From assembly GCA_013268835.1 (NCBI GenBank), contig JABFSX010000002.1:1-64000 (forward strand): a DNA stretch of 64,000 bases, written 5' to 3'. Of the stretch, positions 52,725 to 61,995 are shown piece by piece. The stretch is from Candidatus Altimarinota bacterium. GTDB lineage: Bacteria > Patescibacteriota > Gracilibacteria > BD1-5 > UBA2023. Made by a program: the position numbers and the translations under genes. The first letter of the stretch is position 1. Each line of letters begins with the position of its first letter. The notes beneath the pieces were generated by a model. That model worked only from the letters and a program-made list of their open reading frames with translations, was not told where the DNA came from and did not search any database.

Positions 52725-55274
52725 ATGGCAAAAAATCTTGTGATTGTAGAGTCTCCAGCAAAGTGAAAAACGATAGAAAAATTCCTCGGAAAGGATTACA
52801 GGGTTGAGGCATCATTTGGACATATTCGTGATCTTCCAGCGAAGAATATGGGGATCGATATCCCAGGAGGATTCGTTCCTGCGTATGAGATATCGCCAGA
52901 GAAGAAAAAACGTGTTACAGAACTCAAGAAACTCGCTAAGGAAGCAGAGAAAATATGGATAGCGACCGATGAAGACCGCGAAGGAGAGGCGATCGGATGG
53001 CATCTCTGCATGGCACTTGGACTCGATCCAACGAGTGTAGATCGTATTGTGTTCCATGAGATTACGAAGACAGCTATCGAACACGCTATCGAGACGCCTC
53101 GCAAGATCTACCTTGATCTCGTGAATGCACAACAGTCTCGTCGAATACTTGATCGTATCGTAGGATACGAGGTTTCGCCAGTTCTCTGGAAAAAAGTTCG
53201 TCCAGGTCTTTCGGCTGGTCGAGTTCAATCAGTAGCCGTGAAGATCCTTGTGGAGCGAGAGCGAGAAATCCGAGCATTTGTCCCAGAAGAATCATGGAAA
53301 ATCATGGCGAAAATCGGAGGAACGACTCCGATGACGATCGAACTTGCGAAGATCGGATCGAAGCCTGCAAAGATGAAAACAGAGGCCGATATACAAGATT
53401 TTTTTGCATCTCATGGGATGAATATCGGAAGCATAAAAACTCAAAAAGATAAAAAAGGAAATCTTATTTTCACTTTTCCTCAAGAAGAGAACTTTACTCT
53501 TATAGAGAGTGAAGTGAAGGCAGGAACTCGTACCCCAGGAGCGCCATTTACAACTTCGACACTCCAACAAGAGGCATCTCGCAAGCTCGGATATGGAGTG
53601 AAGATGACGATGGATATAGCACAACGACTCTATCAGAATGGGCATATTACCTATATGAGAACGGATAGTGTGAATCTCTCAGATTTGGCGATCAACGCAG
53701 CTCGGGATTTTATCACGAAGGAATATGGTGCTGAATATGCAATGCCAAATGGTCGAAAATATAAGACAAAACAGGCCTCTGCACAAGAAGCACATGAGGC
53801 GATCCGTCCTACTGATATGAACAAAACTCCAGAGAATATCCACCTCGATCCGACAGAATCCAAGCTCTATCGTCTCATATGGGAACGAACGGTAGCATCA
53901 CAGATGCAAGAGGCACATGTCGAGACAACTACGTATCATTTTTCTCCAGTTTCAGCACCAAATGAGGACTGGACAGTGAAGGGAGAAGTGATCAAGTTTC
54001 CAGGGTTTATGAAGCTCTATATCGAAGGAACGGATGATGAGAATGATGAAGAATCAGATAGTAAGAAGCTCCCACTCGTGAAAAAATGAGAAGGAGTGAA
54101 ATCGGAGGATTTTGCTGGAAATCAGAAATTCTCACTTCCACCACCACGATATACGGAGGCATCTCTCGTGAAAAAACTCGAAAGTGAAGGAATTGGTCGA
54201 CCATCAACCTATGCTCCAACGATTCAGACGATTCAAGATCGTGGATATGTCGTGATCGAGGCGAAGAAGCTCATGCCGACAGATATTGCATTCGTAGTAG
54301 TGGATTATCTCGAACAGGAATTCGAAGGATTTATGCAGTATAGCTTCACCGCTGAGGTAGAAGGACAATTCGATCAGATTGCGGATGGAAAACTCGAGTG
54401 GACGAAGATGCTCGGAGATTTTTATACTCCATTCCATGCTTCGATCGAGGAGGCACTTGGGACTGATGGACGATTTTCTGGAGAACGAATTCTTGGTACA
54501 GATCCTGCCACAGGACGAACTGTACTTGCTCGTATGAGTCGATTTGGTCCCGTAGTGCAGATTGGTGCTCCGAGTGAACTTACAGAAGATGAGAAGCCAC
54601 GGTATACGAATCTCTCTCCAGGAATCTATATCGAAGATGTGACACTCGAACAGGCACTTTCTCTCTTCTCATTTCCGAAAGATATCGGAACCTATGAAGA
54701 TAAACCACTTGTTATTGGGCAGGGAAGATTTGGTCCATATGTGAAGTGGGGAGAAGCATTTGTCTCTATTCCTCGAAGTGAGGATCCACACGGTGTTGAT
54801 CAGGCAAGGGCTATCGAACTCATCGAAGCAAAAAAAATCGAAGATGCTCCAGTGGGAATGTATGAATGAGAAGGATATACCAAAGGGAAGGGAAGATTCG
54901 GTCCATTCCTCAAGTGGAAATCTCTCTATATCAATGTTCCAGCTCGTTTTGATTTTGATAATCTCTCCGAGTCTGAGGCTCAATCACTCATAGCTGCAAA
55001 GATCGATAAAGAAGCAAATCGCTATATCCATAATTGGCCAGAAGTGAAGATATCCGTTGAGAATGGCCGATATGGTCCATTTATCAAATTCGGTAAAGAG
55101 AATGTCTACCTCAAACGAGGTGGTAAAAAAATCACGGAAATCGAAGAGATCAAAGTACTTACTCTCGATGATGTGAAAGAGATGATCTCAGAACAGATTC
55201 CTGATGCCTTCAAAGAAAAAAAGAAAGTAGTAAAAAAAGCAGCAACGAAAAAAGTAGCTACAAAGAAAAAATAA
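52725..55274 (+). CDS. topA: DNA topoisomerase I
   Basis: Type IA topoisomerase of 849 residues relaxing negative supercoils. TOPRIM: NLVIVESPAKGKTIEKFLG and ATDEDREGEAIGWH; LSAGRVQSVAVKI; active Tyr310 in ITYMRTDS; SAQEAHEAIRPT; EGIGRPSTYAPTI. The C-terminus has three FGPxxKW-type repeats (GRFGPYVKWG, GRFGPFLKW, GRYGPFIKFG) instead of zinc fingers, and a Lys/Ala tail. Only three TGA codons occur, with more C-ending codons than its neighbours, as expected for a well-expressed gene. CGA in SAGRVQ and GIGRPS shows CGA is still Arg. Confidence 0.98.
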
Positions 55275-55301
55275 TCACTTTTCATATATTCATAAAATCT
55301 A

Positions 55302-55778
55302 ATGGAAATTATTTATATTCATGACATCAGTACAGATGAGAACATCAAATATCTTGATGCTATCATGAATATAACAAGAGAAGTTTTTTGAAAAGAAAAT
55401 GATTCTATAGGTATACGATGCTCACATATTCTCTTGCAGGAAGTTCATAAGAAAGATGCAAAAAAGGTTTTTTTGGTGCAAGAAGAAAATCGAATAATTG
55501 GTTTTCTTCTCTTTAGTACTCTGATAGAATTTACTGGATATATACATTGGATGGCTATAGAAGAAAATCATAGAAATAAGAGACTCGGAACAATGCTTCT
55601 CGATAAAATCGAAGCCAAAGCCAAAATCGAAAATATTTCAAATATTCTCCTCATAACACAAGATACTGGTTTTTATGAAAAATCGGGATATGAAAAAGTA
55701 AAAGAGACCTATAGAAATAAGATCATATGTGATATAGAACGCAGTGAATGGCTTATGATAAAAAATACCTACAACTAA
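55302..55778 (+). CDS. GNAT-family N-acetyltransferase
   Basis: Protein of 158 residues. FLVQEENRIIGFLLF, WMAIEENHRNKRLGTMLLDK (acetyl-CoA loop R/QxxGxG/A, here RNKRLGT) and FYEKSGYEKV are the GNAT core. Substrate unknown. The N-terminal 30 residues precede one TGA. Starts 27 bases after topA. Confidence 0.8.
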
Positions 55779-55808
55779 ACTCTATCTGTTATGGATGGAG
55801 TTTTTTGT
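55776..55808 (+). terminator. terminator after the GNAT gene
   Basis: AAACTCTATC and GATGGAGTTTT (one G-U pair) around TGTTATG, followed by T. The left arm overlaps the TAA stop. Confidence 0.8.
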
Positions 55809-55860
55809 TATTTACTCAAAAATCTCTATACTTTCTTTCTGAAAGTTTATTTATAAAATT

Positions 55861-57597
55861 ATGACATTTTTTGAAAAAACAAAACGGTTTTTTGAGCCCC
55901 TTGAATGACAAAGTATTCTTGTATTTTTTTCGATTACTAAGTTTTCTCTTTGGGCATTATATGCACTATATTCAGTGCACATTGTACGTGAAAGTGTGAG
56001 ACTTTTTGATGCTAAAAATTTTGAAGGACTTCATAATCTTATAGTAGAATTTATTTTCTTTACTTGTATATATTTTCTTTTTTCATTTTTTTTCAGAAAA
56101 GTGGACTGGCCAATACTCTGGCATGAAATCCAACGATGGATATATCAACGGTATCTTGAGAAGATATTTGTGATGGATGGGAATACACTCGAAAAAATTG
56201 GAACCTGACGAATTATTGCAACTATCACTAGTTGAGAAAAGGTTTGGATTGATGGTATTCTCCATGTCATACAAGAGGGAACAAAGATATTGATAGTTTC
56301 AGGATATATTTTGTATTTATTTTTCTCACAGAGCTTTCTTGCGTGAGTCTGATTTATCATATCTTTCATTGTTCTTCATGCCTTAGTTATCTATGTGGAT
56401 ATGTATGCACGTAAGAATCGAAAGGATCGAACTGAGAGAAAAACTGATCTTACAAGATGATTGGTACGTATTGTTATGTCACGTAATGAAATCCTTCAAT
56501 CAGGAAAAGTAGAGTGAGATATTCAATCTACTATGAATATAATAGATCAGATAGAACTTGCGAATAATGGTATCAATAAAGCACTTTTTATTATTTTTAA
56601 TCTTGTTCGTCTTACAGCGAGTATTTTTCGATTGGCGATCCTATTTTTTCTTATCTATGCAAGTACCCATTGAACCATGAGTACTGCTGATGTTGCTGGT
56701 ATTTTTGCACTTCTTATTGTTTTTGAGAGTTTTTTATTTAATTCTACAGAATTTTATAAAAACTTCACAAAGGATTTTTCTGATATAGAAAAACTCTGGA
56801 AAATGTTTGATGATGCCCCAAAGATGCAATGATATGATGTTGGAAAAACCTTTTCCCCAAAAAATAAAAATATAGAAATCCAGAATATTTCTTATGGATA
56901 TGACGAAACAAAGGTATTTGAGGATTTTTCTCTTTCTTTTGAATCAGGAAAAAAGACGGCACTCGTTGGAGCAAGTGGTGGCGGGAAGACAACACTTATG
57001 AAACTTATAGCTGGCTATCTTCATCCACAATCTGGATATATTTCTGTACTTGGAAATAAACTTGATGAGACAGCATTGAAGACATATTATCCCCATATTG
57101 GATATCTTACACAAGACCCATCAGTATTTGATGCAACCATTCGTGAAAATCTTATATCAGCGATGATCCAAAAACCCGATATCAATATTGAAAAACAACT
57201 TATGAAAGCTCTCAAGCTCGCTCATTGTGATTTTGTATTTGAACTTGAAAAATGACTTGATACTGAAATTGGTGAACGATGAGTTCGACTGTCATGAGGA
57301 CAAAAACAACGTCTTGCTATCGCAAAAATATTTCTCAAAGATCCTGAGATTATTCTTCTTGATGAGCCTACCAGTGCACTCGATAGTTTCTCAGAGGAGG
57401 CAATCACGGTGGCACTCGATGAGCTTTTTGTAGGTCGTACTGTCATCATCGTAGCTCATCGTCTTCAGACGGTACGTAAGGCAGATGAGATCATTGTTCT
57501 TGAATGAGGAAAGATTGTGGAACGATGAGATCATAATTCTCTTGTGAAAGAATGATGAATTTATGCAAGGATGTTGGAGCTCCAGAGTGGATTTTAA
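55861..57597 (+). CDS. ABC exporter, fused membrane and ATPase domains
   Basis: Protein of 578 residues. About six spans in the first 330 residues, then an ATPase domain: [18 protein letters not shown] (Walker A), [16 protein letters not shown] (Q-loop), [15 protein letters not shown] (signature, Gly by TGA), [12 protein letters not shown] (Walker B), VAHRLQTV. Half-transporter that would work as a homodimer, exporting a lipid, drug or peptide. The next gene encodes a C39-like exported protein, which could be its partner. Confidence 0.93.
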
Positions 57598-57611
57598 TTA
57601 TATATTATTTT

Positions 57612-58589
57612 ATGTTTCGTTTTTTTACATTTCTATTTTTATTATTCATATCATTTTCTGAATGAGTGTTTGCTTCACAGAGAATCTCCAATAAGGAACT
57701 TGCGAAAGACCTCTCTGGACTTATGAGTTCTCGTGCAAGTATCGAGAGTCTTGCAGGAACAGGACGAACGTATACAGCATTTTCACGACAGTATCTCCAG
57801 AATTTGGAATGATTTTTTCAGAAATATGCCACCCCATTTCATACTCTTGCACTTCGTCCCACAGTAGATCGAGCCCTCTCATATCGATTACGAATTCAAC
57901 AATATTCATTGTCTTGTGAGATTGCAGCACTTCAGATTATCTTGAGCCGATTATGAATTCAAGTATCTGAAGATGATATTTTTTGAGGTATTCAGAAGTA
58001 TTCTTTTCCATATAGCTCTGGATGAATCTGGTGAGATCCAGATATGGAATTCGTATGACTCTATAATGGAAAACAAAAAACCCGAACCGGTTATGGGGTC
58101 TATGCTCCACCACTCGCCAAGTATGCACAGATGTATTCTCTCAAGACAGAGAGTATTGATATCTGAAACTATACAGGAAATCTGAATTCAGATTCTCATC
58201 TCACTTATCTTTTGGAGAGTCTGAGCAAGAACAAAGCTCATATACTTCTTTGGTGAGATTATTGTACGGATCCAATATACGAAGATGGTGTTATGAATGC
58301 TGGATGAAAATCAATATTTGAATTCTTCCCACTTCCAGCACGCAATAATTGTACTGTGTCATATGAGAAAAGAATAATGTCTTGGACAACTCCAGAAGGG
58401 AAGGAGATTATTTGACTCTCTTGAGAACATGCATTTGTACTCCTTGGGTATGTTGGAACAACCAAAAATCCAAGTCATATAATTGTTTGGGATACATTCA
58501 CTGGACGGCATGTATATCCATATTTTGAGTGGATGAGAAAGTGGTCAGCGATGCAAAATCGATCACTGATTATTTCAAGTAAAAAATAA
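57612..58589 (+). CDS. exported C39-like cysteine peptidase (peptidase_C39_2)
   Basis: Protein of 325 residues. Signal peptide (RFFTFLFLLFISFSEGVFAS). QYSLSCEIAALQIILSRLGI carries the catalytic Cys in the typical C39_2 CExAAL context, followed by GGIWGDPDMEFVG, GYGVYAPPLAKYA, GEHAFVLLGYVGT with the His, and VWDTFTG with the Asp. Eighteen or so TGA codons are read as Gly. Fourteen bases after the ABC exporter gene, so one operon. Unlike bacteriocin exporters, the C39-like domain is separate and exported. Confidence 0.82.
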
Positions 58590-58591
58590 TC

Positions 58592-58617
58592 GTATACCCC
58601 TCGTGGGTATTTTTTAT
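58592..58617 (+). terminator. terminator after the C39-like gene
   Basis: ATACCC-CTCGT-GGGTAT followed by TTTTTT. Confidence 0.75.
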
Positions 58618-58677
58618 AAAAAATTTGACTTCTATAATTAATAGAATACTATAAAGGGTATACTTTAATAAAAATTT

Positions 58678-59295
58678 ATGGCTCACGCAAAAAACAATAA
58701 GGAATCCGTAGAATCCGTTTTTTCTGCTAAAGAGAAGGAAGCAAAGAAACTTGCAAAAAAAGTTCAAAAAGAACAAGCAAAGCAAGCAAAGAAACTCGAA
58801 AAGAAGCATGAGCAGATGATGAAAAAAGCTGCTAAAGAAGCTAAAAAAGTTCAAAAAGAACAAGAGAAACTTGCTAAGAAATCAGCTAAAAAAGCTGCTA
58901 AAGAAGCAAAGAAACTCGAAAAGAAGCAAGCAAAAACTGCAAAAAAAACAGTGAAAACTGTAAAGAAAGCAGCTAAAGCTCCAGTTGCAAAAAAGACTCC
59001 AGCTCCTAAAAAAGCTCCAGTAGCAAAGAAAGCAGCTCCAGTAAAATCTACTCCAGCAAAAGTAACAACTCCAAAAGTTACTAAGGCTCCAGTAGCAAAG
59101 GGAGCTAAAGCTCCAGTTGCAAAAAAGACTCCAGCTCCTAAAAAAGCTCCAGTAGCAAAGAAAGCAGCTCCAGTAAAATCTACTCCAGCAAAAGTAACAA
59201 CTCCAAAAGTTACTAAGGCTCCAGTAGCAAAGGTAGCTAAGGCTCCAGTTGCAAAAAAGACTCCAGCTCCTAAAAAAGCTCCAGTTGCAAAATAA
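58678..59295 (+). CDS. histone H1-like Lys/Ala/Pro repeat protein
   Basis: Protein of 205 residues. The first 100 residues are a charged helix of Ala, Lys, Glu (KEAKKLAKKVQKEQAK), the rest an extended tail of KAPVAKKTPAPKK-type units as in bacterial H1-like DNA-binding proteins. The tail is a 44-residue repeat present 2.4 times. No TGA, and only one Gly. It may condense DNA or bind RNA. Promoter-like ATACTA and TATACT stretches lie upstream near 58645-58662. Confidence 0.82.
   Translation: MAHAKNNKESVESVFSAKEKEAKKLAKKVQKEQAKQAKKLEKKHEQMMKKAAKEAKKVQKEQEKLAKKSAKKAAKEAKKLEKKQAKTAKKTVKTVKKAAKAPVAKKTPAPKKAPVAKKAAPVKSTPAKVTTPKVTKAPVAKGAKAPVAKKTPAPKKAPVAKKAAPVKSTPAKVTTPKVTKAPVAKVAKAPVAKKTPAPKKAPVAK
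58978..59292 (+). repeat. 132-bp tandem coding repeat, about 2.4 copies
   Basis: Units start at 58978, 59110 and 59242 with GCTCCAGTTGCAAAAAAGAC. The copies are nearly identical at DNA level, including synonymous positions, so the duplication is recent or maintained by conversion. Confidence 0.92.
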
Positions 59296-59302
59296 TCTTT
59301 CA

Positions 59303-59337
59303 AATAAAAATCCTCTGCAATGCAGGGGATTTTTTTG
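59303..59337 (+). terminator. terminator after the H1-like gene
   Basis: AATCCTCTGC-AAT-GCAGGGGATT (one G-U pair) and a run of T, merging into the TTGACA of the next promoter. Confidence 0.85.
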
Positions 59338-59361
59338 ACAAAAGATAAATATCTATATACT
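59335..59361 (+). promoter_or_regulatory. promoter of leader ORF 1
   Basis: A perfect TTGACA (59335-59340) and TATACT (59356-59361; spacer 15). The leader ORF ATG at 59369 is eight positions after the -10 end, so the transcript starts at or next to it. Confidence 0.6.
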
Positions 59362-59368
59362 CGTATAT

Positions 59369-59434
59369 ATGAACACACGAATTATATCATCTTGGCATCA
59401 TACTTTCACCTCACGGTGTGGTATTGTTGTGTAG
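59369..59434 (+). CDS. putative leader peptide 1 (Trp-His-His)
   Basis: ORF of 21 codons and TAG, placed directly behind a strong promoter and 21 bases before a terminator hairpin. Codons 9-11 are Trp-His-His (59393-59401). The stretch CTCACGG at 59410-59416 is complementary to CCGTGAG at 59464-59470, which overlaps the left arm of the terminator. This allows a terminator/antiterminator switch controlled by ribosome position. Not similar to a known leader; role inferred from architecture. Confidence 0.55.
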   Translation: MNTRIISSWHHTFTSRCGIVV

Positions 59435-59455
59435 ATATTTTTTCAAAAATCTTCC

Positions 59456-59497
59456 AAAATCCTCCGTGAGTATAACAACTTTCGGAGGATTTTTTTA
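59456..59497 (+). terminator. candidate attenuator terminator 1
   Basis: AAAATCCTCCG and CGGAGGATTTT around a 16-base loop, then a run of T. No gene other than the leader ORF lies between it and the previous terminator. Confidence 0.85.
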
Positions 59498-59509
59498 ATC
59501 AAACTCATT

Positions 59510-59581
59510 ATGTTTTTCTTCTTCAAGTCCAAACAAACTTGGCAAAATATCTGGCATCATTTTTTGTCGCATTGGCGGTAG
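59510..59581 (+). CDS. putative leader peptide 2 (Trp- and His-rich)
   Basis: ORF of 23 codons and TAG just after terminator 1. It begins with a Phe run and its second half contains three Trp and three His (TWQNIWHHFLSHWR). A hairpin terminator follows at 59629-59660, and then the acetyltransferase gene. No own promoter is evident, so it would be translated on transcripts that pass terminator 1. The high Trp count in so short an ORF is the main evidence. Confidence 0.45.
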   Translation: MFFFFKSKQTWQNIWHHFLSHWR

Positions 59582-59596
59582 TTTTTTCGTGAAGAG

Positions 59597-59617
59597 ATCC
59601 TGAAATAAATTCAGGAT
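59597..59617 (+). repeat. intergenic palindrome of the ATCCTGAA...TTCAGGAT class
   Basis: ATCCTGAA-ATAAA-TTCAGGAT followed by GAC, the third small-palindrome copy of the window, related in sequence to the end of the element at 35991-36080. Confidence 0.55.
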
Positions 59618-59628
59618 GACTAACAAAA

Positions 59629-59660
59629 ATCATCCGCTAGAAATAGGCGGATTTTATTTA
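59629..59660 (+). terminator. candidate attenuator terminator 2
   Basis: ATCCGCTA-GAAA-TAGGCGGAT (one bulged G) followed by TTTTATTTA. A TATAAT at 59663-59668 lies between it and the next gene, so a second start is possible. Confidence 0.7.
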
Positions 59661-59678
59661 TCTATAATTTTACAATAT

Positions 59679-60383
59679 ATGAAAACTCTTAATACCCAAT
59701 CATACCCAGTTTTAAATAGTAATGGATTTCAAGTTATTTCAATAGATCAGAATTCTTTCTGACAATATGAATCTGGAATAATACAAGCCTATAAAGAAGT
59801 ATTTAACGCTTCAGCTTGGCGTGAATGAGTAAAATGTTCGAATGGTTGTGGGTTTAAAACAACATTTGAAGAATCACCAGTTGCTTGCCCAGAATGTTCG
59901 GGAGCTATTGAGGATTTTTATTCTAATACAGAGATTAGTGAATCCGTTATGGATGTTCTTTCTCGATCATATTTCCAGTGTTTACTCCTTCTAAAATGAG
60001 ATACCGTTGCTTGATTTACTTGGTGATGGAAGGATTCAATTGAAAACATAAATGATGAAAAGCTCGGACTTAAAACACAGGAAGAGTATAGTAGACTCAT
60101 ATCAGGTATTCTTGCTGATAAGATCAACTCAACATCGTGAGAATATTATTATCAATCAGAAACTGGAGTTGTTCCAACCTATCGTACTCGATGAATCGGG
60201 TCTGCTATAGTAGGAATCAATGAAGAACTTCTCCGTTCAAATAGTGATCAAGTAGAAGCAATTATCCAGCGAACAAGTCGTCAGTCACCAATGTATGCGA
60301 TTCGCACCAATCTCTGATACTCTGAAGTGTTTTCTTATGAGGATTCTGATGAGCGGGTTCTCTTTGCTCGAAATAATTTTTAA
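59679..60383 (+). CDS. GNAT-like acetyltransferase with inserted zinc ribbon
   Basis: Protein of 234 residues. A zinc ribbon with two Cys pairs (KCSNGCGF and ACPECSG) is inserted after about residue 50 in the acetyltransferase frame. Later, LLLLKGDTVAGFTWGG and TYRTRGIGSAIVGINEELL (acetyl-CoA loop), then YAIRTNLGYSEV, fit a GNAT fold. Downstream of the Trp-rich leaders and 14 bases before an AstE-like gene, which suggests that the two act on one N-acylated or amino-acid-like substrate. Confidence 0.65.
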
Positions 60384-60397
60384 TCTTTTATATATAT

Positions 60398-61228
60398 ATG
60401 AAAAAAACATCACAACCTATAATTATTGATTCAGGAATTCCTGGTCCAATACTTACTATTATCGGATGAACTCACGGCAATGAAACCTGTTGAGTTCAGG
60501 CGATTGATAGTATCAAAGATACTCTCAAAATAAAAAGATGAAAACTCTTTCTCATCTATGGAAATATTGAAGCCATAGAAAAAAATGAGAGACAAATTGA
60601 TCTCAATCTTAACCGTATGTTTCGAGACGAATCCACATTTACTACTCTTGAAAAAGAAACTATCGAATACAAGCGTTCTCGCGAGATAATACCATATCTT
60701 GATGCCTCAGATGCATCTCTTGATCTTCATTCGAGTCCTTCGATAGGGAGTCCTGCATTTATTATTTGTGAATCCAACTGTGCTCCAGTAGTTGAAGATT
60801 TCCCATTTGATATCAGGTGTTATGGATTTACTGATATGGAACCAGGATGAACAGATGGTTATATGAATTCAAGATGAAAAATTGGGATATGTGTCGAATG
60901 TGGGAATCACAATGCTCCAGATGCTGTAGAAAAGGCACTGATGAGTGTAGAGAAATTCCTCCAATATTTTGATATGATCGATATTCAGGATTCTTGAATT
61001 CCAAAAAAATCACAAGAAATATTCGTAGCAAAATATGCCTACAAAACACTCACAGAAGATTTTAGAATTGTAAAAATATTTTCAGATTTTGAAGATGTCG
61101 AGTCGTGACAAATCATTGGATATGATGGCTCGGAAGGAGTATTTGTAGAATATTCTGGAAAGATTCTCTTTGCTCGAGATCGAAATCAGATAGGGGTTGA
61201 AGGATTTGTAGTTATTTCAAGTATCTAA
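60398..61228 (+). CDS. AstE/aspartoacylase-like M14 zinc hydrolase
   Basis: Protein of 276 residues. IIGGTHGNETCG gives zinc ligands His26 and Glu29, with Gly24 encoded by TGA; NLNRMF follows, and SLDLHSSPS gives His111. CVECGNHNAPDA is the substrate region, and the C-terminal beta domain follows. The family removes acyl groups from amino acids (N-acetylaspartate, succinylglutamate). Together with the GNAT gene before it, it may be an acylation/deacylation pair. The leader ORF 3 begins six bases after its stop. Confidence 0.82.
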
Positions 61229-61233
61229 TAAAT

Positions 61234-61299
61234 ATGTCTATTATTTTTCGTCTTACATCTTGGTGGAATATTCCTCTTCCTTTTTGGTGGATATTGTAG
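61234..61299 (+). CDS. putative leader peptide 3, two Trp-Trp pairs, upstream of GNAT-trpS
   Basis: ORF of 21 codons and TAG. Codons 10-11 and 18-19 are Trp-Trp, so four of 21 residues are Trp. A terminator follows after 17 bases and then the GNAT gene and trpS. TTCCTCT at 61271-61277 can pair with AGAGGAA at 61328-61334 within the terminator, giving an alternative fold. This is the architecture of a Trp-codon attenuator in front of tryptophanyl-tRNA synthetase. Start ATG follows the AstE-like stop. Confidence 0.65.
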   Translation: MSIIFRLTSWWNIPLPFWWIL

Positions 61300-61316
61300 C
61301 GAACCCTTGTTTCGTG

Positions 61317-61354
61317 AAATCTGTCAGAGAGGAAACTTTTTGGCAGATTTTTTT
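61317..61354 (+). terminator. candidate Trp attenuator terminator
   Basis: AAATCTGTCA and TGGCAGATTT (one G-U pair), extendable by weaker pairs towards the loop, and followed by TTTTTTT. Only the leader ORF lies immediately upstream. Confidence 0.85.
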
Positions 61355-61379
61355 AATCGAATTTTTAACTTTATCTTAT

Positions 61380-61931
61380 ATGAAATCAAATTATATTATA
61401 CTCCCAGCACCAGAATTTTGCGATGCACATACATATGCACTAAGTGCTACTAATCTACTCAGGAAAGCTTATGAGCAAGATCCTACACTAATACCACACA
61501 CAGTTGATGAGATGCTCCAGAAATATGAGTGAAGTGTCCTTGTGATACTCGATAATCAGATTATCTGACAAGCGAGTATCTATAAAAGTACTATACCAAA
61601 ATATAGCCCCAGTTATGAGATAGGATCTGTGATTATACAAAAAAATCATGGAAATAATTCATTATGATTTCAAGTTGTAGAAAGGCTTGTTCATGAAAAA
61701 TGAAGACACTATCATGGTATTATCAGTGCGACAGTGAATCAGAAAATGTATCCAATATTTGAAAAGAATTGATTCTTGCAAGTAGAATTTCCACCTGAAT
61801 ATCTTGCTGAAGGAGAACAATATCTCGCCCCAAAAATGGTTGGTGGAAAAGAAGAATTTTATCAAAAAGCACGCTGTTACTATAGAGAATGACCTCGATC
61901 ACATTTTGATATGCGATGAGGCTTTTTGTAA
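61380..61931 (+). CDS. GNAT-family acetyltransferase
   Basis: Protein of 183 residues. VLVILDNQIIGQASIYKST, YEIGSVIIQKNHGNNSLG (acetyl-CoA loop with NHGNNSLG) and VNQKMYPIFEKNGFLQVE form the GNAT core. Substrate unknown. It lies between the Trp leader/terminator and trpS. TGA codons are used for at least seven glycines. Confidence 0.75.
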
Positions 61932-61935
61932 GAAC

Positions 61936-61965
61936 TAGAAAAGGCTTTGCCTTTTCTACGATTTT
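61936..61965 (+). terminator. hairpin between the GNAT gene and trpS
   Basis: AGAAAAGGC-TTT-GCCTTTTCT, a perfect 9-bp stem with a weak T tract (ATTTTCC). May end the GNAT mRNA in part. Confidence 0.55.
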
Positions 61966-61995
61966 CCTTATTATTATCACATAATTCTATTATAT

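Noticed and set aside
58851-59378. 175-residue Phe/Ala/Gly-rich ORF on the minus strand
   Set aside because: Mirror of the Lys/Ala/Pro repeat of the H1-like gene; no start context of its own.
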